The notes under the pieces were generated by a model. The model did no database searches and had not been told where the DNA came from. It saw only the letters and a list, made by a program, of their open reading frames with translations. The translations under genes and the position numbers were made by a program. This document shows positions 8,601 through 17,479 of a DNA stretch of 36,854 nt, piece after piece. How positions within the stretch are numbered: the stretch's first letter is position 1; each line of letters begins with the position of its first letter. Source of the DNA: CAZJHX01 sp964545715 (GTDB taxonomy: Bacteria; Myxococcota_A; UBA9042; GCA-2863065); NCBI GenBank assembly GCA_964545715.1, contig CAZJHX010000106.1:1-36854 (forward strand). The letters are read 5' to 3'.

Positions 8601-9395
8601 GCACACGCCCAGACCGTCGCACGGCTGGCCGATCTGCAGATCGTTGTCCACCACGCCGTCGCAGTCGTCGTCTTTGCCGTTGCAGATCTCGTCGCTGGGA
8701 TGCCCCGGTTGCAGCTCCTGCGGGACGCCGTCCACGCATGACGGCTTCTGCGCGACGCACTCCCCCAGCACCTCGGGGCCGGTCGTCAGCATCGGCAGAT
8801 CCTCGTCCGTCAGCCCATCACAGTCGTTGTCCAGGCCGTCGCACAAGGTCTCGATAGTCTCGAAGATAGGGCCGGCATATGCGCAGGTTGGTACACCTTC
8901 GTCGCAAGTGACGACGACCTCAACCTCTGATGTACCGCAGACTCCTGTGTAATCGCAGTGCAGCTCTCGCAGGGCTGCGGCCTCAGGTGCGGTCTGCGCT
9001 GTTCCGTCGCTGTCGGTGGCGTCGTATTGGTCGGGCAAGCAGTCCAGGTCCGCATCCGCCACGGCCGACTCAAACACGTCCAGTACCCCATCCGCGTCGC
9101 TGTCCAGCGCGGCGTGCGGCGCCGGCGGATCCCCGCCAACCTCGATCGCATCGCCGATTCCATCCGCATCGGTGTCGCCCAGAAACGCGTTGGAGCCCAC
9201 GATTCGCTCCGCAAGGTTGGTGAGACCGTCCCCGTCCTCATCCGCATGCAGGGCGACGCAGCGATTGCTCATGCACAGCCCGCTCTCGCACTGCGAGTCG
9301 GCTACGCACGTCGCCTGGTTGTCGAACCCCTGGGCGCTGCACCCAAGGGTCGCCCCCACGATCACCGGCAAAAAAACTCGCGACCAACGCAACAT
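5622..9395 (-). CDS. Giant lipoprotein with eight MopE-type motifs and about twelve Kelch repeats
   Basis: A 1257-residue predicted lipoprotein. ATG 9395 gives a short signal ending in ATLGC (Cys19); the frame stays open upstream, but that part reads as shadow. A Cys-rich patch and thrombospondin-3-like, Ca-binding Asp repeats (DEDGDG, DTDADGIGD, DSDADGVLD) occupy about residues 25-130. Eight MopE-type motifs, such as CDGLDNDCDGLTDE and CNDIDDDCDGDTDE, lie between about residues 180 and 630. From about 640 to the end are roughly twelve Kelch units, each with a hydrophobic-GG strand (VVLVGG, MILFGG, LVVFGG, WLFGG, LLVLGG and so on) and a later Trp. Twelve units would suit two six-bladed propellers. 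The likely site is the outer membrane surface. Metal or calcium binding is inferred from acidic motifs; the ligand is unknown. Confidence 0.85.
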   Translation of the reverse strand: MLRWSRVFLPVIVGATLGCSAQGFDNQATCVADSQCESGLCMSNRCVALHADEDGDGLTNLAERIVGSNAFLGDTDADGIGDAIEVGGDPPAPHAALDSDADGVLDVFESAVADADLDCLPDQYDATDSDGTAQTAPEAAALRELHCDYTGVCGTSEVEVVVTCDEGVPTCAYAGPIFETIETLCDGLDNDCDGLTDEDLPMLTTGPEVLGECVAQKPSCVDGVPQELQPGHPSDEICNGKDDDCDGVVDNDLQIGQPCDGLGVCTAGVYECDPDDAEGDGDYRVCSTSALGSQYFATIELCNALDDDCDGEVDEDFGPVGPTASCGECGGYWVCAADQLSTLCTTDAFVGSGEDCDGIDNDCDGLTDEQEDLDATLAGCPTLGVCATPGTTAASCFDAEDGTFKLVCTPTAASPWEPGTELTCDGQDNDCDGLTDESFTYAGPEKELALGQPCGFGKCDGGVVQCATDGKGAVCSSLNQKEPEICNDIDDDCDGDTDEGMTWNGLEKGDTCEGTGQCGAGTVSCHPETGATTCSTDADGVDSQAVPEVCNLLDDDCDGETDELDDVKANQPNCLEPGVCATGQGVTIGCVDGVIACDLGDVDEYEKGDELTCDSKDNDCDGLVDELLAKTSGSSWALQAAGTPPPRVEMVAAWAPGQGVVLVGGDATTPTPDGPKPAALTDTWVYKPGTQTWDERFNPGPPPRAGATVVNDPTAGAGRMILFGGQDPQTGALLKDLHELDIKTWQWSAVTAVEGSAAARVGHAAVVDPETGWMWVIGGTSEGLGDAVVAFDLPAGKWVPGLPKGPGWREGVAAVLEPGGVGDEALPSRLVVFGGQAPDGSLPGDTWVLSVGDSGWTPFAANATGAPPPRRDHRMAYHDAGAWLFGGVGGSAPLGDLWRFDLESLTWAPIALPDGPAPRRSPAFVGTEDGLLVLGGSAGGEAFTDAWLLKTAPEPMWQALSVGQVPTPRSDAFMAVESPGQLLMFGGVSQSLTQATALGDVWRLDGTKAVWTQISDGGPARARAAVAWDAGAERLLVHGGYPNGQPGEASTDLWTRAGGKWQKSAAQGLPALAAHAAAWDTVNEKLLLVGGLLDGQPSAGLWRIDLNNAKVEQPEVSGQIPPPVSGHVLCVDGNSARAILAAGAGAEGGLYALDLATYEWELKASVPSMAVDRPVVLLEPNSDRLLLGAAATGKPAFWEVHLDSGVISKLEMGIAPTSLDRTSAAFDPLLGSAFLFGGIDTGGHARNALWSMDYVCE

Positions 9396-9437
9396 CGCGT
9401 CAATTCTGCCGAAGCATCTGCCGATAATCCAAGTTAG

Positions 9438-9467
9438 TTGACGGATCCAAGAAGGCACCCGTACTTT
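9438..9467 (+). promoter_or_regulatory. Probable sigma70-type promoter of the LeuA-domain/PLP operon
   Basis: TTGACG at 9438-9443 and TACTTT at 9462-9467 are separated by 18 bases and lie in the 129-base divergent gap. Transcription would start near 9474, about 50 bases before ATG 9525. This reading also argues against the TTG at 9438 being a start codon. It is a motif-based prediction only. Confidence 0.5.
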
Positions 9468-9524
9468 GAAGGTAGGAGACCGAAGGGAGAAGACGGGCCA
9501 CACAGGCAAGGGGGCGACGACCAT

Positions 9525-10133
9525 ATGATTCACGAGCAGGACCGAATGCTTGGGATCACGCGAGAGGTGCTGGGCGACGATTGGATGCACCTCGAGGTTG
9601 TTGGATATGACCTCCACGAGGACTTCGATCGAGAGTCCACGCGCATCGCGTGCAAGATCCGCGACAACAAGACCCAGGAAGTAAAAGTTATCGAGGGCAG
9701 CGGCGTCGGGCTCATCGACGCGTTTTTCCACGCCCTGTTGGACCGCCTGGCGGTGAGATATCCCTCCCTGGAGACCATCAGCATCGACAAATTCGCCGTC
9801 ACGGCCAAGATCGGCTCCGGCGTTAACAGCAATCAGCTGGACGCGCTGGCGACGGTGGCGTTGGGTATTCGCAACTCCAATGGCCGGCACTTCGAATTTA
9901 CCCACGAGTCGCGCTCAGTGACCCGATCGGGCATTGAAGCTGCCCTGCGCGCCGCCGAGTACTTCGTCAACTCAGAGCGCGCCTTCATCGAGGCGTACAC
10001 AGCGTTGAAGTCCGCCCGCGAGACCGGCCGTCAGGACCTGATCGGCCGCTACACGGGCCTGCTCGCGCAGCTGGTCAAAAACACGTCCTACTCCGAGGTC
10101 ATCGAGCAGATCAGCTCTGAACTCGACGGATAG
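9525..10133 (+). CDS. Free-standing LeuA allosteric/dimerisation domain protein
   Basis: The 202-residue protein resembles the C-terminal regulatory domain of 2-isopropylmalate synthase, which binds leucine and dimerises. The match runs through VKVIEGSGVGLIDAFFHALLD (the GxGxxDA segment), SIDKFAVTAKIGSG, LATVALGIRNSNG and SRSVTRSGIEAALRAAEYFVNSERAF, the domain's two betababa-like units. No TIM-barrel catalytic domain is present or adjacent. I chose ATG 9525, with AAGGGGG at 9508-9514; an upstream TTG at 9438 falls on the predicted -35 box. Only 27 bases separate it from the following PLP-enzyme gene, so they are probably co-transcribed. A regulatory or ligand-sensing subunit is the natural guess, unproven. 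Confidence 0.78.
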   Translation: MIHEQDRMLGITREVLGDDWMHLEVVGYDLHEDFDRESTRIACKIRDNKTQEVKVIEGSGVGLIDAFFHALLDRLAVRYPSLETISIDKFAVTAKIGSGVNSNQLDALATVALGIRNSNGRHFEFTHESRSVTRSGIEAALRAAEYFVNSERAFIEAYTALKSARETGRQDLIGRYTGLLAQLVKNTSYSEVIEQISSELDG

Positions 10134-10160
10134 CGCCCCCTTTTGATAGCGTCGCGCGCT

Positions 10161-11525
10161 ATGACGCAGCTTGTTTATGGTCCGACCTTTGCCGAGATGC
10201 GGGATCCGTCACGCATCGATTCCGACGTCCGCGCCCGCGCCCTCGCCGCCCTGACCGGCGCGCCGCTCGACCCGATCAACCTCTACAACATCACCTGGAA
10301 AGACGCGTCCGGCGGCGTGGTCCACGAGGTACTGCCACCGGAGCTGACCGGCGTGAGCGCGCCAATCGTCGTCATCAGCGGCCGCAACTTTCCATCCGGC
10401 AGCCACAAAGTCGGCGCCGTCTACAGCGTGCTCATCGAAAAGCAGCTCGCCGGGGACGCAAGCCCCGAGGGGACCACTATCGTGTGCCCGTCCACCGGCA
10501 ACTACGGCATCGGCGGCGCCTGGGTCGGTCCGCGCATGGGTTATCGCTCGCTGGTCGTGCTGCCCGAGGACATGAGCGACGAGCGCTTTGAGCGCATCGC
10601 GCAGTACGGGGCCGAGTGCATCAAGACCCCGGGCTGCGAGTCCAACGTCAAAGAGATCTACGACAAGGTGCACGAGCTGACGGCCAACCCGGCCAACTGC
10701 ATCCTCAACCAGTTCAGCGCCATGGGAAACTATCGTTTCCACTACGAGGTCACGGGCAACGCGGTCTTGGAGCTGGCGCAATCGCTGGCGCAGCAAGGCG
10801 TTGGCAACGGCTCGGTCGCCGCCTTTGTCTCCGCGATGGGCTCTGCCGGGACGATCGCCGCCGCCGACCGGATCAAGGCGGTCCACCCCGGCTCGGCCAC
10901 CGTGGGCCTGGAGCCGATCCAGTGCCCGACGATGTACAACTGCGGTTACGGTGGGCATCGCATCGAGGGTATCGGTGACAAGCACGCGACCTGGATCCAC
11001 AACGTCACCGCCATGGACTACATCATGTGCATCGACGATGCGGACTGCGTGCGCGGTCTCCAGCTCATCCACGACGGACACGCGTGGGCGTCCGAGGCGT
11101 TGGGCGCCGATCTGTCCCACCTGCAGGACTTCTTTGGCGTGTCGGGCATCTGCAACGTGCTCGGGGCCATCAAGGTCGCGCGGACGCTGGATCTGGGGCC
11201 CGATGACCTGATCGTGACCGTGGCCACGGACTCCTTCGACCGCTACCCCAGCGTGCTGGCCGACCAGACGGCGCGCGAGGGCGCCCTGACGCGTGAGACG
11301 GCGCTGCGGCGGCTGGAGATCTTCCACCGCGCCACGTCCGACTGGGTGCTGGAGGGGACACGTGACGTGCGCCGCCGCTGGCACAACCAGAAGTACTTCA
11401 CCTGGGTGGAGCAGCAAGGCATGACCGTCGGGCAGCTGGACGCTCAACTGGATCAGGATTGGTGGGCGTCAGAGGCGGCGCAAGCGCCGGAGATGGACGC
11501 GCAGCTGTTGGCGGCGCGCGCCTGA
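10161..11525 (+). CDS. Fold-type II PLP-dependent enzyme, substrate unknown
   Basis: A 454-residue pyridoxal phosphate enzyme of the tryptophan synthase beta/threonine synthase superfamily. The Schiff-base Lys is Lys83 in SGSHKVGAVYSV. TIVCPSTGNYGIGGAWVG is the Ser/Thr-Gly-Asn loop that contacts the cofactor, and AAFVSAMGSAGTIAAADRI resembles the Gly-rich phosphate loop. The C-terminal tail (HNQKYFTWVEQQG) recalls a poorly characterised group annotated as PLP-dependent protein beta subunit. It has no zinc ribbon, unlike the threonine synthase-like protein further on. ATG 10161 is preferred over a TTG six codons upstream, although no clear ribosome site is visible. Its TGA lies inside CCTGATCAGG (11521-11530), which also contains the stop of the convergent kinase gene. 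Threonine, cysteine or amino-acid lyase activity are all possible. Confidence 0.8.
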   Translation: MTQLVYGPTFAEMRDPSRIDSDVRARALAALTGAPLDPINLYNITWKDASGGVVHEVLPPELTGVSAPIVVISGRNFPSGSHKVGAVYSVLIEKQLAGDASPEGTTIVCPSTGNYGIGGAWVGPRMGYRSLVVLPEDMSDERFERIAQYGAECIKTPGCESNVKEIYDKVHELTANPANCILNQFSAMGNYRFHYEVTGNAVLELAQSLAQQGVGNGSVAAFVSAMGSAGTIAAADRIKAVHPGSATVGLEPIQCPTMYNCGYGGHRIEGIGDKHATWIHNVTAMDYIMCIDDADCVRGLQLIHDGHAWASEALGADLSHLQDFFGVSGICNVLGAIKVARTLDLGPDDLIVTVATDSFDRYPSVLADQTAREGALTRETALRRLEIFHRATSDWVLEGTRDVRRRWHNQKYFTWVEQQGMTVGQLDAQLDQDWWASEAAQAPEMDAQLLAARA

Positions 11526-13664
11526 TCAGGCTAACAGGTCGGATTCGTCGAAGACGCCGGTCGGGCAGTCGCTCAAAGCGCGGCCACGGCACCCGGCGAG
11601 CGCTTTGTACAGGGCGCCGGCTGTCTGGAAGCGGTCGGTGCGTCCCTTGGACAGCGCCTTTTGCAGCACAGCCCCAACACCGTTCGGGATGCCCGGGACC
11701 GCAAACTCCACGTCCGGAGGCGCCTCCAGCAGGTGCTGGTGCAGCACATCGCCGTCGGTAAACGGCGGCTCTCCCGCATAACACGCATAGAGGAGGCAGC
11801 CCGCGCTGTAGACGTCGGTGCGGTGATCGATGGTCTCGCCCTCGATCTGCTCGGGGCTCATGTAGTGCCAGGTGCCGGCGATCTCTTCGGTTTCGGAGCT
11901 TCGCGTGAGCATGCGGGCCAACCCGAAATCCAGCAGCTTCACGCGGCCTTTGGTGGTCATCATGACGTTCCCTGGCTTGATGTCGCGGTGCACGATGTGC
12001 CGGGCGTGTGCGTAGTCGAGCGCGGCGCACAGCTGCTCGGCGATCTTGAGTACTTCGGGGTGGCGCAGCCGGCCGCCCGACTGGGTGATCACCTCGACGA
12101 GGTTGTGGCCGTCGATCAGCTCCATGGAGAAGTGGATGGGCTTAGCGTCGATCTCGATGTCGAAGATGCGCACGATCCCGGGGTGGTTCAGTGACGAGAT
12201 GACCTTGGCCTCGTCCAGGAACATGCGGCGCGTCTCATCGTCCGCAAGCATGCCGGGCTTCAAGAACTTCACGGCTACGTCTTCGTCCAGGGCGCGGTCG
12301 TAGGCGCGATAGATCTGCCCCCAGCCGCCTTGCCCGATCTCGTCGCCGAAGCGATACCTCTGGAAGGGCTGCCGACGTCGTCCGGGGCCGCTGACCGCCG
12401 CGCCGACCGGCTTTTGGCGCCGCCCGTGTACCTGCACTGACAGCCCAAGGCCGATGCTGAGGTCCGGGCCGGTCTCTGTGCGTTTGGCGACCTGTATCGG
12501 CCGCTTCTTCTCCGCTTTGCTGTCGTTGATCTTGCCTGCCAGCGCGTCCAGCTCGGGCGTGCCGAAACCGTGGTTGGTCAGCAGCGCGACGGTGTCCAGG
12601 GCGGCGTCCAGCTGGCTGGTCTTCTTTTGAAAGCGGATCAGCTTGAAGAACAGCAGCACGTTCTCCGGGCTGGGCAGGCACTGCTCGAGATAGACCCCCA
12701 GCGCGCGCCCCGCGTCCCAGCGGCGTCCGCGGGACTCGTACAGGGTGACGAGGATGCGGTTGGCCTCGATAAAGTGGTCGGTCAGCGGCGGGACCGCCTC
12801 CAGATGCGCGATGGCCTGGTCGATGGCCCCGTGCTTCATCGCGACCATGCCGGCCTGGAAGGGACGCCCGATCTGCACCAGGCAATGGGGGACTCGCAGA
12901 ATCTCGCCCGCGCGCTCCCAGCAGCGCCCTGCCTCGGCGAAGTCCTCGGCCGTCTCGTACGACTCGGCCGCTTTGGCCCAGTCCTGGTTGGCCGCGTGGA
13001 GCTTTGCAGTAGCCCCGGCGTCGCCGGCTTTGCCGTACATCTTGAGCGCCTGCTTGGTGTTGCCGGCGAGCTCAAATTGAGCCCCCGAGAGCGCGTATTC
13101 TTCGGCCCGCGCGTAGGCCCTGGCCGACTTCTCGTGCTTGTTGTTTTCGGCGTATAGCTGGCCCTTCAGTCGATTGGCGGTCATGTGATCGCAAATCTCG
13201 ACGCACACCTTGATCGCCTCGCGGAGCTGGCCCGCGGCGATGTGGGCCTCGATGGCGTCGGTCCATTCGTGGTCCAGCGCGAACAGCTCGGCAGCTTCAG
13301 CGTGCTTGCCGGCCCGCACCATGAGGCGTGCGGCTCGCGTGTGTTGCTCCAGCGCGGACCAGTACGACGCCGCATCGGCGAGGCGCCCCTTCTTCTCGTA
13401 TTGCTGCGCGCGCTCGTGCCATAGGTAGCGCTTTTTGGCCGCGACCTCATCGCGCCAGGTGTACTCCAGCGGCGCCGCATCCAACTTGACCGTTGGATGG
13501 CGGGGGCGCTCCTCGTGTATCGAGGGCCCCGCCATCGGGGCGGCGGCGGCTGGTCGCGGCGCCAGGACGACCTCGTCGGCGGCCTCCTGGTGGCGCTGGA
13601 CGTGCGTCAGCCAAACGATGGTGACGCCGCCAAGCAGAATTAAAGCGATTGCGATCGGTAGCAC
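11526..13664 (-). CDS. Membrane-anchored TPR-like repeat protein with C-terminal Ser/Thr kinase
   Basis: The 712-residue protein has one N-terminal membrane segment (about residues 2-22) followed by basic residues, which suggests the bulk faces the cytoplasm. Residues about 75-330 are Ala-rich helical repeats of TPR type (ERAQQYEKKGRLADAASYW, AKAAESYETAEDFAEAGRCW). The kinase starts near 437 with EIGQGGWGQIY, the ATP Lys in VAVKFLKP, HRDIKPGNVMM as catalytic loop, DFGLA, and SPEQ. All Hanks motifs are present, so it should be active. Putting the kinase at the C-terminus, after repeats, differs from the common PknB layout. The start is GTG 13664 with no clear ribosome site. It follows the polytopic membrane gene by 54 bases on the same strand. 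Confidence 0.88.
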   Translation of the reverse strand: MLPIAIALILLGGVTIVWLTHVQRHQEAADEVVLAPRPAAAAPMAGPSIHEERPRHPTVKLDAAPLEYTWRDEVAAKKRYLWHERAQQYEKKGRLADAASYWSALEQHTRAARLMVRAGKHAEAAELFALDHEWTDAIEAHIAAGQLREAIKVCVEICDHMTANRLKGQLYAENNKHEKSARAYARAEEYALSGAQFELAGNTKQALKMYGKAGDAGATAKLHAANQDWAKAAESYETAEDFAEAGRCWERAGEILRVPHCLVQIGRPFQAGMVAMKHGAIDQAIAHLEAVPPLTDHFIEANRILVTLYESRGRRWDAGRALGVYLEQCLPSPENVLLFFKLIRFQKKTSQLDAALDTVALLTNHGFGTPELDALAGKINDSKAEKKRPIQVAKRTETGPDLSIGLGLSVQVHGRRQKPVGAAVSGPGRRRQPFQRYRFGDEIGQGGWGQIYRAYDRALDEDVAVKFLKPGMLADDETRRMFLDEAKVISSLNHPGIVRIFDIEIDAKPIHFSMELIDGHNLVEVITQSGGRLRHPEVLKIAEQLCAALDYAHARHIVHRDIKPGNVMMTTKGRVKLLDFGLARMLTRSSETEEIAGTWHYMSPEQIEGETIDHRTDVYSAGCLLYACYAGEPPFTDGDVLHQHLLEAPPDVEFAVPGIPNGVGAVLQKALSKGRTDRFQTAGALYKALAGCRGRALSDCPTGVFDESDLLA

Positions 13665-13718
13665 ATCGGCGTCTATCGACCCGATGGGCGATTCTCATTA
13701 GTGTGTAAATAAAACGTT

Positions 13719-16700
13719 CTATTTCCAGTCGGTGAAGAAGCTCTGCACTTCTCGCTTGAAGTTGCGCTCGCCCCAGAAGCCGGCGAAGACGAGAATCGCG
13801 CTGGCCGCGCCCACCCACATCCACATGGGCACCCGACCGAAGTCGATCAGATGGACCAGCTGGATGGCGAAGACCAGGGCAAGGACCGCTAACGAGCCGA
13901 GGAACACCGAGCGCAGTCGTGCCTTTACACCCAGGGCCAGCGTAGCGAGCGCGGCGCCCGCGGTGAGCGCGATGGCCAGCCCCTCCCTGGGACCGACCGC
14001 CTGAACGAGAGGCGGGACAAACAGCACGGGCATCGCTGCGCGGTACCGGCCGCGGATCGCCAGCATCAGGGCAGGCAGCGCCGAGTAGATGATGGCCTGG
14101 TCGACCTCCCAGCGCAGCATCAGCAACACGTAGGCTATGGCGCCAAGCGCCTCTGTGACCCGCGGGGCGTGTGGGACCGCCGCCGTTCGGTACGCCAGCC
14201 CGTAGACCGCCGCCGCGCCGGCCAACCCGGTGATGACGCTGTAGTCCGTCCAATTGCCAATGCCCGCCAGCTGTCCCAGCACGGCCAGCAGGGACACGGC
14301 CAGACCCATCGTGAGAAACGGGCTCGTTGGGCTGTCCTCGAGCGTTGGTCGCAGGCCGGCCGCGATCAGCACGTCGGCGGCCGCCATGGCCTGATAGGCG
14401 ACCAGTACGGTGTCGTCGGAGAACCCCATGAGCTCCAGCAGATAACCCAGGCCGAGGTGCAGCGCGATCAGCGCGGACCACGCGGCCTCTCGTCGCCCGG
14501 TCGCCCGGTTGACGGCCAGCCCGATCGCGGCGTGCGCCAGGGTAAACCGGACAAGTTGGGAGGTCTCGCCGGCGGCCGCCATGCCGCCCAACGCTGCCAG
14601 TAGATACAACACGGATTGCGAGGTGGTCACGCCGGCGTGCTCAGCGCGACAGGCCCATGCCCCAGCCGCCGCGTAGGCCGCGCCAAGCAAAGCAAGTGGT
14701 CCGACGTGATGTGGTCCACCTGCGCGACGAGAGCGGCCCAGGTGGCGACTCCCGCGACCAGGCTGGCGATGCCCGCTCGCTCGTGCCCGCCGCGCACAGC
14801 GCTCCACGCGCCCAGGATCCAGCCGCCGGCCAGCAGCGTAGTCGGGGTCCCGGGCAGGACCGCTCTTTCGGTGACCAGCCACGCCGCGGCGGTCAGGCCG
14901 TAGACCCAGGTGACGTCCAACGTGGCGCCATACCATACGGTCTGATGCCATCCGCGGACCAGCCCCAGCGCGCCAAACGCGACCATGGAGCAGATCCCCG
15001 CAAACGCGACCAGCGACCCCGGCGTCCAGGTGACCAGGCCCAGCGCATAGGCGGACAGCCACACTACGGGATAGAAGGTGGCCACGGCGATCACGGCCAT
15101 GGCGCGCTCGCCGTCGCGATAGGTGCGCTCGGCAAAGTAGGCGGTGATCATCGCGGTGAGCGGGATCGCGGCGGGCGCTGACGGCTCAGCTATGATCAGC
15201 AACGGGATGCCCAGTGGGGCTGCGATCGCCATGGTGACGCCCGCCACGCTGCGAAACGCCGGTTGCCACAGCTCACCCAGCTTTGTGGCGATGAGATGCA
15301 GCGCGAGCGCGGTTCCGACAACAGCGGCCGCCGCGGTCGGCCAGGTGACACCGACCTGCAGTGCGCCGTACCAGGCGGCGGCGGGCAGCAGCGCGGCCGC
15401 GATATTGGCAGCCGTCGCGGCCCCGCGGCGCGCGGCGTCCAATCCGTAGAAGGCGCCCGCAAGCGCAAAGGCTGTCCACACGGATACCGGCGAGCTGTAT
15501 GACATGCCGTCAACGGTGCCCCCGCGCAGCGCGGAGACCGAGGCGGTTGCCAGGTCCACGCCCAGGACGGCCAGCCCGAGCAGCGCCGCGTTGAACCCGG
15601 CGGCGTACCATCGGCGTCCGACATCCACGGACCGGGTTCGCACCAACTCCCCGCCGAGCGCGGCGCCCGCGGCGACCAGGAAGGCCGGGACGGCCCATGT
15701 CCAGCCCGCGGGGGTGGCCCAGGCCCACGCGTGCAGCATGGCCGCGCCAAACGCGAGCACGCCTGCGTTGGTGATGGCGCCCTCGGGCACACGCTCGGTG
15801 ATGGTCGGGCGCAGCAGGTCGATGGCGAAGCACAGCCCGAAGGCGGCGGCCGCTGCGATAATCGCCGGACCGTGCGCCAACGGGCCGACAGTGCGATAGG
15901 TCACCAGGCCCAGGGCCCCCAGGCCAAAAGCGGCCAGTCCGGTGTCGACGATGGCGCGGTGGCGCTCGCCCTCACCGGGCATCAGCGCGAAGACGGCCCC
16001 GACCGCCACTACGGCCAGCGCGCGCGCGTCCGGTCCCGGCGCCGCGGTTCCGGCCACATACCAGGCGCCTGCCAGCGCCATCATGCAGGCGCCGAAGATC
16101 CACTCCGGGAGCGCCCGCGCGCGCAGGTACGCGTAGGCAGCGCCCAACACCAGGCCCAGGGTCAGCGTCACCGGCCCGCCCGCGGACAGCACGGGCGGGG
16201 TGAAGTCCAGCGTCAGGGTGTGGGTCAGCACGCTGAGCAGCACCACGACCAGCCCCAGCATGCCGATGCCGGATGACACGTCGTCGCAGGCGGTGGCGGA
16301 CGCCAGCGCTGTCTCGTCGCCCCGGCGCCGCCAGATGTGCGCCTGGCCAAGGACGAGAAACGCCAGCCCCATAATGACAAAGCCCGCGTTGCTGGCGCCC
16401 GTCGACAGCTCTTTGACCAGGATGCCGGCGTTCAGGGCCAGCAGCAGCGGCACCGCGTACCGAAGCAGGGTGCCCGGCCGTCGCAGATCGGCTGCCTGCA
16501 CCGTCAGCGTAAAGGCCATGCCCAACATGCCCACGCGCCACAGCCCCGGTCCGTCCGGCGAGGCCAGGTCCGAGAGCGCCCATACGTACACCAGCAGCGC
16601 GAGGGCGCCGTATGCGCCGCTGACCAGCAGGACGGGCCAGCGGTAGCGGTCGGAGGTTGTCGGCAGCACGGTCAGGCCCGCGGTCGCGGCAAAGGCGGCG

Positions 16701-17473
16701 CCGACCCCGCGCCAGGTCCATCGTGGGACGGCGGCGGTGGCGAAGCAGGCCAGGGCGGCCATCACGCCGAACATCACCAGATAAGGCAGGCCCGGATCCT
16801 GGATGCGCCGGCTCGCGCCCGCGTAGATGGCGCTGCAGACGAACGCCACGACCCCCCACTCGGTCGCTGACTGGCCGCCCCCGATCAGGCCGAACGCCTT
16901 TGCGGCGTACCAGTTCATGGGCAGCAGCAGGCCGGCCAGCATGATGAACGCCAGGCCCGTGCGGTCGTAGTCCCACCGGGTTCGCATCGTCTGGCCCAGC
17001 CCAAACGCCGTCAGCGTGGTCGCCAGCACCGACGCAAACTTCCACTCGCCGCTGATCGCGTCGCGATACTGGAAGATCATGGCGAAGAGCGTGACCGCCA
17101 GGCCGAAGACGCCGATGTAGAGCAGGCTGCGAATGAACGTCTCGGCCCAGGACCGTGTGGCCGCCGCCTTCTCCTTGACGGTCGGCGCCGGCTGCGGTTC
17201 TGGTGGCCTGGGTGGCTCGACCAGTCCGGGCTCCACCGCGGCTGCGGTGACAGCCGGCAGCTCCGGCTCTGTCGTGGGTTCGGTCGCAGCCTGGCGATCT
17301 TTGTGACGCCAGACCGCTCCGCGCAGCTCCTCGGTCGCCGCGGTGTGGCGGTCCAGATACCACTGGATGCCCTCGATGCGCGCCCGGGTCGCCGGTGGCC
17401 CACAGCGCTCGCAATGCGAGGCCGCGGCCGGCAGCTCGAGGCCGCAGACAGGGCAGGTCAGATTGTTGTCCAC
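13719..17473 (-). pseudogene. Large zinc-ribbon polytopic membrane protein, interrupted by a -1 frameshift near 14693
   Basis: Read continuously, with one frame change, this encodes about 1250 residues. An N-terminal zinc ribbon (CPVCGLEL and CERCG) and a Pro/Glu/Val linker are followed by many hydrophobic segments rich in Ala, Gly, Leu and Trp. The family is not recognised; it resembles multi-spanning membrane proteins of unknown function. The upstream frame is sensible up to VDHITSDHL, then turns Arg-rich and stops at 14627. The frame shifted by -1 turns sensible at ALLGAAYAAAGAW and runs to the stop at 13719, ending QSFFTDWK. Re-reading one G at 14693 joins them. No canonical slippery heptamer is visible, so a one-base deletion or sequencing error is more likely than programmed shifting. 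The ATG lies six bases after the vWA gene. Confidence 0.75.
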
Positions 17474-17479
17474 AGCCCG

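Noticed and set aside
9396..9905. Long N-terminal extension of the MopE/Kelch frame
   Set aside because: It runs antisense through the LeuA-domain gene and lacks a signal peptide. ATG 9395 gives a clean lipoprotein signal.
14680..14705. Programmed -1 frameshifting
   Set aside because: No slippery heptamer, upstream Shine-Dalgarno-like stimulator or clear downstream stem was found at the junction.
14716..15062. The first ~115 codons of the 13719-15062 frame taken as a separate protein
   Set aside because: This part is Arg/Gly-rich shadow of the membrane protein; real coding in this frame starts only near 14695.
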